From Achatina immaculata (taxonomy: Eukaryota; Mollusca; Gastropoda; Stylommatophora; Achatinidae), in the NCBI GenBank assembly GCA_009760885.1, contig CM019708.1, positions 1,116,001 through 1,180,000 of the forward strand: a stretch of 64,000 nt of DNA, given 5' to 3'. Both the position numbers and the translations under genes were made by a program. The notes under the pieces are model-generated. The model made no database searches, was not told where the DNA came from, and saw nothing but the letters and a program-made list of their open reading frames with translations. How positions within the stretch are numbered: position 1 is the stretch's first letter; every line of letters starts with the position of its first letter. Shown here in pieces: positions 10,030-20,414 of this stretch.

Positions 10030-10160
10030 TGAAGTGTGGGTGGTGTGGGTGACAGACAGGTTAGCGTACTAGACAGCTGTTCATCTTAATAGAGTGCACA
10101 ATTCGAATAACACCCTTGTGATATTTTCTTTCTCTCACATCACAGTGCACATTACATTTC
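10030..10160 (+). repeat. Diverged tRNA-derived SINE, family S3
   Basis: TTAGCGTACTAGACAGCTGT, TCATCTTAATAGAGTGCACA and ATTCGAATAACACC, followed by TTCTTTCTCTCACATC, parallel the better-preserved copy at 53452-53590. Confidence 0.45.
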
Positions 10161-10469
10161 CTAACATTCAGTACTATGTGCGACTGATCCATTCACATCA
10201 ACCACGGGAAGGAAAGTCAACATACTCCTCGTGATAATGTCATTTATGAGCTTGCCATTTGCTACTTCATGCTCAAAGGTAATCTTTCACTCAATGGAAA
10301 ACCTTACATTGTTTCTGGTTAATAAGCAATGGACATCTTTCATCATTTCATTCACTGTTTTTTACGATGTCATTTTTGGCCTGAGATTTAGGGATGAAAA
10401 ATTGAGAACATTAATGTCTTTCCTGGGGGTAGGGGGGGCGCGCTGTCCATTTTAGCAATCAATGACCTT

Positions 10470-10730
10470 TAGCTGAATTTCTGGCACCAGGGCTGCCAAG
10501 CCACGGCTGACCAAGACCCTCTCCCACTTCTCTACTGGTACCCCCCAGTAACAGGCCTACCCTGGCTAGCATGGCAGGCATTGCCACTGCGCCCATGGTG
10601 GTGGAGCTGCTAAAGAAGTACAGAACACCTGTTTCTAGCTGCACTCACAGGCTGGAAAAATAGCAGCGATAACCTACTTCCAAACAGACACCTTCACAAC
10701 ATCAGCACCAAAGAACACCAGCTGACGATG
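10470..10730 (+). repeat. Unclassified dispersed repeat (pair with 55300-55520)
   Basis: GGCTGACCAAGACCCTCTCCCACTTCTC..GTAACAGGCCTACCCTGG aligns in order with GCCAACCAAGACCCTATTCTGCCTCCC..GTAGCCTGGTCAGG near 55330-55380. I cannot classify it. Confidence 0.4.
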
Positions 10731-11270
10731 TCTGGGAGACTGATCAAGATGAAAGGAAAGTCCTTCCTAACAGTTATGTTCACGGTACCAAGTATCATGA
10801 TCTTAGGAATAGCAAACCGGCTTCACATGCACAAGACTTCCATTACATGCCAGTCAACTCAAGTTGAAAAAAAAAACTGGAACCTGACACATGTGTCATG
10901 CAAACCGACTCTGAAACTGGAGAATATCTGCCTGCAAGATAAGTTACACTGTAATACAATGATGACAGTAATAGAAGAAAGCTTATAGAAATCCACCAAA
11001 CAAACAGCTAGGAATGTGGATAAGTTACAGACATGAACATTCGAGTAGTATCTTCAGCCTTGTGAAGTGGTTATAAACCAACAACTCATAGGTCTCTGGG
11101 AGTTATGATCCAGAGAGGCCCACCCTCTTTAGAGTGTCAGAAGTTGAAATGGCCAAAATGTTTGCCTGTGTGGGCACTTCTCTGATGATCCAAGGAGTTA
11201 TACTTTTGTTTTATTCTCTACAACAGAGAGTTTCCTGCCTCTCTGTGCAGTTTAATTTATCAATGATTAT
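10731..11270. other. No feature recognised
   Basis: Intergenic sequence between repeats. An 86-codon plus ORF (10728-10988) has no recognisable motif and no splice or family support. Confidence 0.4.
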
Positions 11271-11344
11271 AATCTTAAACAATGCATTTCATTATTCTAA
11301 CTTCAGTAATTATAATCTTAAACAATGCATTTCATTATTCTAAC
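11262..11344. repeat. Short tandem duplication, two copies of about 42 bp
   Basis: The segment TATAATCTTAAACAATGCAT TTCATTATTCTAAC occurs twice in a row with only the short spacer TTCAGTAAT between the copies. Confidence 0.8.
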
Positions 11345-12127
11345 ATCACTAATGTAACACTGGGCCTGTCTGTGTAATCTATCTTAACATAATTCTCCCA
11401 AAATCAAGGGACAGAGCTTCATTCTTGTGGAAGTATGCTTCAAATACCTGCCTTAGCAAAAAGAGGTTTATGGATTATCTCCTGATAAATGTAACTTTAA
11501 AAAGTACATCCGTATCCCACCGATGATAACAAACTAGCTAACTCTTAAGTGATCCCTTAACATTTTCTTGCTGTGTAAGCGCGAAGTGATACAAAGAAAG
11601 GACACAAGTGGAAATAACTCCTCAACCAAAGGTGACAGTCGCTCACATCTGGAACTTCTCCAACTAAATAACGTCAATATCACCTTACTTTTTTCCAGTT
11701 TATAATAATACTTATAATTAAGGATTTTTATTGGTTCACAGAACAGTAACAAACAGTCTTTCGCGTCAACTAGGCTCTGTATAATGAGAAATTTTTGTCC
11801 AAAGATTACCAAAACAGAAATGATCGTTTCCTAGAAAGTGAAGTTTCGTTTTGTGAAAACAAAACTGTTGCTCTGTTTCTTCCGGTTGTAGTTTTGGACA
11901 GTCGCAGGTAATTATTAAAAAGTATTTTCATTATAAACGAAACAATATTTGATTTCCCACGTACAGAAGGGCAACCGCGGTTAGATAGCCATGACAGTGT
12001 TTGCGTGCAAGGCAGGCATTTTAAAGAATTTTTGTCAGGTATGATAGTCATCAAATGCTGTACTTGGTGACTGTAGGTATTGACCTTTTGATGTTTTTCA
12101 TCACTCCAGTGGATGACTTTCAATTCA
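11345..12127. other. Unexplained intergenic stretch with overlapping minus ORFs
   Basis: Two adjacent minus-strand ORFs (11812-11534 and 12123-11806) lie here with no recognisable family. Being upstream of the minus-strand gene at 9713, this region could hold its first exon or promoter, but no splice signal or initiator context is convincing. Confidence 0.25.
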
Positions 12128-12935
12128 GTTAGTCATTCATTTGCATGTCCCTTGCGGAACTTTGTCTCCCTAACAGCTCTCCTGTAGGTCTCTCAGTTGT
12201 GAGCAAGATGCTCTGCTGCTGATACATCCATTTGCAGATTATCAACGATATCTTGCAGCCATCTTCGCCTTGGTCTTCCTCTCTTTCTTTTTTCCCATTA
12301 TGTACTCTTCCAAGACGTTCATTCATTTGCTTGTCCCTTGTGGAACTTTGCCTCCCTAACAGCTCTCCTGTAGGCCTTTCGATTGTGAGCAAGATGGCCA
12401 GCTGCTGATACATCTTCCATGTTGCTTCCAAGATGATCTTCTCTAAATTCTCATCACGTTTAATGTGTTCAGAATATTTAAGTTTTCTCTCTTTAATCCT
12501 CTTTACTAGCCAGCCTTCTTCAGTATTAAGTTCTTGTACCGTGGATGTATTTGCTCTTTTCTGTGTCCATGATATTTGAAGAACTCTTCTGTAGCATTTA
12601 CATTCAAAGGCATTTATGTGTTTCTCAGCTGTTAAGTGTCCAGGTCTCACAGGCATATGTTGCGATGGGAAAGATGCATGCCCTTAAAAATCTTATTTTT
12701 GTAGTTGTCTGTTCCTCTCCACAGATTCTTTAGTTGTTTTACTTTCTGAAGACCGATAGATGTCCTCCTTTTAATTTCCTTCATTGTATCTCCACTACTA
12801 GTTAGTAGTGGTCCAAGGTATTCAAAACTTTCCACTTCTTCCAATTTTTCCTCATTGATATATATTTCAGTTGCCTTATTTGTTTTGTCAGTTGTCATCA
12901 TGACATGTTTTCTTCACACTGAGATAGAGGTTTTG
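12128..12935 (-). mobile_element. LINE family D relic with duplicated 3' end (minus)
   Basis: The minus strand encodes late RT and C-terminal parts: [89 protein letters not shown]. The terminal segment starting TTCATTTGC..GTCCCTTG occurs twice, at 12131 and 12318. Either a 3' fragment inserted into another copy or the end was tandemly duplicated. It is not functional. Confidence 0.85.
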
Positions 12936-13414
12936 CTCTTCACTATTCTTATGGACTAACATAATTATTCCAATTTCAGTTATTCCAGCATTTGTTCCTC
13001 TTTAGATTGGGATTGATTTTTCCTGTTGTTGTGATGCTTCCAAACCCAATTGTCCTTATGATATTTATTGATTAAATTTAGCATCACTGTTGCTTTTCTA
13101 TACCCTATCTTCATCCATAGATTCGCAAGGACAGTCTGCATTATGTTTCTTTACAGACATTAGAATCATGCACCCTGGGATCTGTACCCAGAAATGTGAC
13201 CAAAGTATTTGAACAAAATAAGTTGCGAAGCTGACACAGAAAGCTGAAACTATCAGTTTAGTGTATAGTTGTAAAATTATACACCAATTATTGTGAAACT
13301 ATCAGGGGTGACAGCTGTCAAGATTTATCATGTCCCAGAATTTGAACCTTAAGAGGTCAGAAATTTTAGCAACGTTCTGCTCAGCCTGAATTTGTGTCTA
13401 AAACTAGTTTGTAA
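12936..13414. other. Mostly unexplained; possible LINE D extension
   Basis: The first 50 bases (GAGATAGAGGTTTTGCTCTTC) still match family D (26645 region, inverted). The rest shows nothing recognisable. Confidence 0.35.
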
Positions 13415-13700
13415 CAAAGGCAACCCTGCCAAGCCTTAGCGGCACATAGGGTTATGGCGTTAGTGCCCATATTTTCCTTGACGCACAAGATGGTAGTGTG
13501 GTCTGCATCATACCTGGCTGCCTATCCTTCCCCATCTCCAGAAAAAGTTAGGTACCCATTTCTACAGTTGGGTGGTGGGGACACCTCTGGCCAGATTCAA
13601 ACTCCTGACCTTCACCAGAGTTTGTTCAGAGGTAGTTTGCAGATAGGGGTAAAGACACTGTCCTTTCATGATCAGAGGTTTTCCAGTCCTGCAGGAATTT
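13415..13700 (-). repeat. tRNA-derived SINE, family S2 (minus)
   Basis: On the minus strand, GGTCAGGAGTTTGAATCTGG CC (B-box-like) leads into CAACTGTAGAAATGGGTACC, GGGGAAGGATAGGCAGCCAGG and GGCACTAACGCCATA. This is the same order as in the S2 copies at 27817-28072 and 43846-44105. Confidence 0.65.
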
Positions 13701-14393
13701 GGATTTGAAGGCCTGTCATTCTCTTATGATATTTTTCTTTCACTCTGATTAGTGTGTGGGCTTTGTCTAAATTCTTGAAGTCTTCTTATAGTCTGTTTTC
13801 ACACTTCACCCCAAAAGTATTTTACAGTACAATTATAATTAAAGTTTTCAGACTTTCTAAGTGTTATTGTAATATTTTTAACACATGTTGCAATATTTTA
13901 TTAAAATTCAATGACAGGCTCAAGGGCTGATTGGTTCCACCTTACATTTTTATATTAAATAGCTGCCAACAGGTAGTTTCTTCTGTTTGTACCCTCAACA
14001 GGGGATAGGCTGCATTGTGCCACAGTTTACAGCTGGGCTGTGATGTCTGCATCTTTCAGCCCAACACATCTGATTTCAGCCTGGTTTATGTTTTAGACAA
14101 GGTTTGCCTTATCATTTTCATCCCCATTCACTTGGCCAGGCTGTTGACTGTCACCACATGGAGGTAGAACAGGATCTTGGTCAGCTATGACTAATCCTGA
14201 CACTAATAGCCAACAGTAAGTCACTGACCAGTATCCAATTCAGCTTGGCTACTGCATCTTCCCACTCCTAATTTTCTTTTGGCAACTTACATGTTCAAAC
14301 TAAATAGCTGCAAACAAACAGCTGATTTTTAATGTTCAAAATACCATCATTTCTGCACACTATCATTTTATTTCTGTTTTTTTTTTTCCTCAG
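13701..14393. other. Sequence upstream of MTRF1L coding exon 1
   Basis: No repeat or gene recognised. A strong T tract and CAG acceptor at 14392-14393 shows that the MTRF1L message has at least one upstream non-coding exon. That exon was not located, so no promoter is called. Confidence 0.4.
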
Positions 14394-14934
14394 CAAGTAA
14401 TGATGGCCAGAATGGCATTTAATCACAACATGTACAGACTTCTCAGAAGATGGTTTATTCCATTGCCAGGTGCTCTTCCAAATGCATCAAATCATACTTA
14501 CGCCATAACACCAGGTTTTCCTGACAAGTATAACCAGAATTTCAGAATACAAAGGATATATCAATCTCAGCTTCTCTTAATGCAGCCAAAACATGTGCAT
14601 ATACTTTCTGGTCAGCACAGACAATGGTGTTCTGGCACACTGTACTATGCTTCTTCAAACAAACTTGCCAGTGCTCCAAGATTAAATAGAATTGTTATCA
14701 GAAGTTATCACATCTCTTCCAAATTTACTGTAGAGAATCCATTGTATGCCTCATATCTGAACAGCCTGTTGGAAGAACATGATATGCTGACTAAATCTGA
14801 GCCTGGCAGTAGTGCTACTGACCACCAACAGCAGGAGATGCTTCGATTAAACTTTCTAAAGCCTGTTGTGGAGGTGATCAAAAGAATACATGAGAAGCAT
14901 TCAGAGACTCAAGAACTAATTGCTGCCACAGAAG
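14394..14934 (+). CDS. MTRF1L: MTRF1L exon with start codon (presequence and N-terminal domain)
   Basis: The acceptor is a long T tract ending CCTCAG (to 14393), so the exon begins with six untranslated bases before ATG at 14400. It encodes the presequence and a helical N-terminal region ([20 protein letters not shown]). It ends in phase 1 at GAAG before GTAGGA. Confidence 0.9.
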
Positions 14935-17900
14935 GTAGGAGTTGTTATGTTTTGTGGGCTGTTTATTTGCTTAGCAGATATGAGCATGATTTATGAGTAC
15001 TTTCATAGTGAGAAAGTTTTTCAAATAAATTTGGAGATGTGCTACCATCAAGCTGCATTGAACTCGGTTGTAAAAATGGGTTCCTGACACAAGGGCAAGC
15101 AATTTTAGATGGAGTTGGTAGAAAGATACTATTTTTGAAGGAGCTAAGAGTCAAAGGTTTGGCATTAAAGTTCTGTATTTCTTCATGACACACTCTCTAA
15201 CACTAGAAAATATCTGCCTACAAGGTTGTAAGAGTGTTAAAGAGTAAGCAGATGTGCGAAAACTGACTCTGCTTATATGAGGACTTGATTTCACAGTGGG
15301 AAAATATTTTAAGTGAAATGATTTTTCCAGTCATATATTAGCCATTGCGGATAGAATGCAATGAATTTTTTTTTAAGTAAAAAAAATTAATGGTCAGATT
15401 GCATAACATTTTGTGCATCAACTTAATCTGTCGTGACACATAAACACACGCGGATCTAAATGAGAGTTCACCATTATTGCTCACACTATTCCGTGCAAAT
15501 AGGAAAGCCACATGCATTTGATGGAAGTACATCTGTTAGTTTTCAGGTCGAACAGTGCCATGTCCTTGCACCTGCTCTGTTCAGGATCTACTTTTCTGCC
15601 ATCTTGCACTATGCAAAGAAGCCAGCAACAGTGTATTCATCCATCATCATCATCATTCCTCCATACTCCTAATGGAGGCATCGACCAGGCTCTGTATTCT
15701 CCAGCCAGTCCTGTCTTGAACAGGTCAGGATACCTCAAACCCATGTCTGTTCTTCCATGTCTCCAATGTCTGCCTTTCTTTATTGTCCCCTGAGGTGTCC
15801 AAGTCAAGGCGGTAGTCATTCACACAAGGTTAAATGATTCACTGTTTAATTTATCATGGCTTTAGAGGGGAAACAGCAACAAGTGGGGGCTTCTGCTTAC
15901 TGATGATGCAGCTGAAAATGATGTAGTCACTGCATATGACTTATTCTCTCAGGCTACAAATATCAAATAGACGGTGATTCTTGAACAAGGGAAAAGTCGT
16001 ACATGTGTTAACTATAAAGCTCTTTTTATGTTCAAATAGTAGTTTGCTACTTATTCATGATTTCTGCTTTATTATAATGCTTCTTGCAGTAGAGAGTGAC
16101 AAGGATATGACGAAATTGATGGAGAAAGAGATTGAGAACTGTAAAGAAGCGATCAGTGAACTGGAGGAAGAGGTAAGGCTAGTTAAAGTTGTTTGTTGCA
16201 CTGCTTACTGTTTGGAAGTCATTTCCCTTTGCTTGTTAGGGAATACCGAAAACCTACACATGCATGGATAAGAACAATAGAATAAGGAAACAGCAAGGCA
16301 AGGAAAACCTGGGATAAACTGAAATTGTTGGACCAGAGTATTTGTGAATGGATGAAGTTTGTTAGTGCCTTGTGCTCTTCAAGGTGCTGATGGGAATGGC
16401 ACTTTTAGCATTTTTAGCACTTCTCATAAACCCTCATGCTATTAAATAATATCATATTAGTTTTTTAAATACATTATCTTAGCTGAGATTTGTTTCGTGT
16501 CCAGATCATAAATTATTCATTTTCAAAACCCTTTTAAAATTTGTCTCCTCATTTTACTTTACATAACAAAAAAAATGAACTTTATTTTCTCAGAGTGAAG
16601 AACAGGGCATCAGACCAATCTGGCCTTTCATTTCTCAGTTTCCATTTTATCGCAGACATTAGCCATCTTTCAGCAGCATATTATGAAATGTTTTAAAGTA
16701 GAAGATGCACCATGTTTTTCTTATAATGAAAGTAAATGGGGATATATGGTTCAGTTTTACAGAGACAAACAAAAGTTTCTTTACAAAACTGAACCATACA
16801 CCCCCCATCTACTTTCATTACTAGAACCAGTTTTACTTCTGTTGTCATTTCTCTTATCTCTCATGTTTTTTTATCAGCATCCATGTTTCCTTCTCTTAGC
16901 TTGTGGATGCTTTGGTTGGTGAAGATGCAGGTGACCATAGTGACATAACTCTTGAAGTTGCAGCAGGTGTTGGAGGCCAGGAAGCAATGCTGTTTGCTGC
17001 TGAAATGCTGCGTATGTACTGCAACTATGCACAATATAAAGGATGGTCTATTACAGGACTTACCGCTGAGGAAAACGAGATAGGTAAAATTGCTGTTATA
17101 GTCAATATTTCTTAACTTTTATCTTTGATGTTAACTCATGAGTTAACTCATTCCCTGCTGGAGGTCGCAATCATGATCCTTTGGGTATACCGGTTCCCTG
17201 CAGCGAGTCACAAATGTGACCCATGCTTTTTTTAATTAAAAAAACAGGTGTTTTGCGATCTTCAAAGTTTCAATTGAGAATTTTCAATTTTTGGTGACTT
17301 AGGTAGGCATACGGACATGCCCTGTGACCAGACAACTGTTCTTGAATGTACCCAAGTAGATCTAGATCTATTAGATGGGCTGGAGAAGTAGCTAGAAGGT
17401 TATTTCAGACATTATTTTTGTGAGTATGCCACATATCATCACAAGACGAGATTGTATAGATCTACAAGTAGATCTAGACATAACTGATGGTAAGTAGGAC
17501 ACAATTATCATTTTTTTGTTGTTGTTGGTGCTAAAAATGTTCTCCTATTTTCACACCACTTCTTTTTTCCTTAAAAAAACTCTGCATTTATGGAATCTTC
17601 ATACATTTACAGTTATTTTGATGCATAATAAGTATACTTTTAATGTGGAAATACTTTGTTACATTCACTTTTACAACTATACGCCCTGTACATATCAAGA
17701 CCCGTGCATGAGAGCAATGTCCGTGTTTTTGCCTCCAAAAGGGAATGAATTAACTCTGGAGATATACAGGTATGTAAAGGAGTAATGCCCCTATTTTGTG
17801 GGGTTTTTTTGCTTTTTTTTTAAACAAAAGTATACAAGAATGCAAACCTGAGATGCATTCAGGTTTCTAGATTTTTATATATCATTCAAGCCAAGTTAAG

Positions 17901-20382
17901 ATTTTTAAAATTATGAACTCTGAATTTTGCCCAGAAAAAAAAAAATGGAAATGTAAAACATTGATACATTTGGGGTGGCTTGTAATGATATGTATTCATA
18001 GCAGGGAATATGCCTTTCACTCATATTCATTGGCAAAAGAAAGTTGTTTACACAATAAAATGTTTGGATATAAGCACTACTTGACATTGGACTTGCTTCC
18101 TTCATCAGGTGGCATCCGCAGAGGAATAGTTGAGATCAGTGGTCAGGATGTTTATAGACATCTGAAACATGAAGCTGGGGTTCATCGAGTCCAGCGCGTT
18201 CCAAAGACAGAAAAGGCTGGACGTATACATACCAGCACGATAACTGTCTCAGTTTTGCCACAACCAGGGGAGGTAGGCATGAAACATGAACCACAGTCTG
18301 ATTGTTGAACCACTTGGGTCACTTAGTAAGACAGTTTTTTTTTTTTTTTATGCTAAATCTCCGCAAATGTTTTTACATACTGTACTTGAAAATATATCAA
18401 GACAGACAACGGACAGTCTTCAATGCGAGACAATACAGAGCATACCCATAGACATATAGAAATGAACCTAACAGACAAAAGATCAATTTGAGCGAAATAC
18501 AGGCAGACCTCCAACTTAACATAGCTTTGAAATAGGCAGATTGTGACTTGCATAAAAAATTTCCAGCAGTCAAAAAAAATCTACGGAATTTGATGGAGCA
18601 ACTAAGGTTGGTACTACTAATCTGTGTACATATGCCCAGGTGCCCCAAACTGTGGAACATATCCTCCAGAACTGCATCAACTACGAGTCACTGAGAAATA
18701 ATTACTGGCCCAGTGAAACCACTAAAGAAGATAAGCTCTATGGTTCCATACATGAATTACAAAAAACAGTGAAATTTATCCAAGAGACAGGACTGCAGAT
18801 ATAGACAGACAGTGTGAACGAAGAAGAAGAAGATGGAGCAACTGGTAACATAAAATACTGCCAGTTGATATATAATAAAGTTTGGCTCTAAGCCAGAAAA
18901 TAATCGACTCATGCATAGGGTTTAGAAGCCATCCATTTACATTAGTTCAAGATCTGTATTTTTTTTTAATACCAGAGGATATTCTTATGTCTCATTAAAT
19001 TAATTTTCTTAGTTCTGAAGAACATGAAATATTATTAGATTACATGCTTGTTTTAGGAGTAGGAATGAATATGATACCCCTAAAGTCTTGTTACAGTTTT
19101 CGGTGCCAGCAATCTAAAAATGTTTGTTTATTGTTTAGATTAGGATCATCCAAGTGTTCTAGATGTACTAGAGAAACTGAAAAACAAGAAAACATGACAA
19201 AGCATTCTGTTCTGTTAATTAATTAAGGACCATCATCCTTAGATGCCCTTATCTCCTATTCAGTATCTCCTTCAGCACACATTGACTGATTACACCCACT
19301 CTGATCTGGAGCTCTTGATTATTTTTCATCACCTCAGTTTCACTGTCAGCTCCTTCATTCTTGGTAATGATACCAATTCACAGTTGTCAGTTCAACCAGC
19401 TTAAGTTATAGCACTAATGATGTCTGCTCGGTCCATTGCCTGCCCTTCCTCCTTGACAGCTGAGTCAGCCATTTGGACTGCTCTTTAATTTTGCCTGACA
19501 CCTGCATAGGCTGGTACAAAAATGAAGGTCCTTCGATGGATCTGTGACATCTTAGGAATTCAAACCACTGTTACCTCTAAAGAGCCAGTCCGAATTTTCT
19601 TTAGCGTGTTCATCAAGTCACATAGGATTCCTTTCTACATGTCCATGATGCACCAGGCAACATGTAGTTTGTTGCAGCAGTTTAGCCAATGGGGTAGAAA
19701 TCAACATGTTATGATGGTGCTGTTGGTTGTCTATGCCAGACTGGTAGCTGACTTCCTGCTTCTTTCAAGATCATCTGCATAGTGAAAATAAGTGTGCAGT
19801 TGCAAAGGGATCATCAATAAACTTACGATGATTTTTAAAGCTTACTGGGAAACAAGAAGACTTGTGCACAGCAGAGTGTGAGAATTCATCATGGCTGACT
19901 ATTTAACTCTTTCTATACTTTGTGTCACACTGTGTGACAATGCGGCGGATGCTTTTTTCCTTGTGTACATGTCATGTGCTGGTAATGAGTTGAGCTCTAA
20001 AAGTGAATTTAATCACACAATCTGGCCAAAACTGGTTGTAGAAATCACTTCCGGCATGATACAAGCATCAACACAAGGTCCCATGTGTGAATTGAGAGCC
20101 ATGTGATACAAAAATTAATTTTTTTAATGTTTTATTAAGCTTATGGTCCACCGGCCATAGTTTTGCCATGTTATTAGTGTATTGTAGACTGTAAATTAAC
20201 TGTAATAATTAATGTATATTTTATGTGAGGAAATGGTGTTTATGTAAAATGTAACTCAGTTTGGATATCACTGGACCCAGTACAGAGGAAACTTGAGCGG
20301 AGTAAGAGAAAACATTTTTCATCATAATTTTCCATTTTTTTCTTCTCAACTCTCCTCAGTTCTTAGCTCTTTTTTTCTGTTA

Positions 20383-20414
<32 letters not shown>

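Noticed and set aside
16900..17083. GVGGQEA as the catalytic GGQ of the release factor
   Set aside because: It lies in the N-terminal RF core motif; the true catalytic GGQ (SGPGGQSVN) is in the exon at 21752-21869.
17516..17785. An extra MTRF1L exon around 17690-17770
   Set aside because: The exons at 16900-17083 and 18109-18272 join in phase with continuous homology (NEIG then GIRRG), leaving no room for it.
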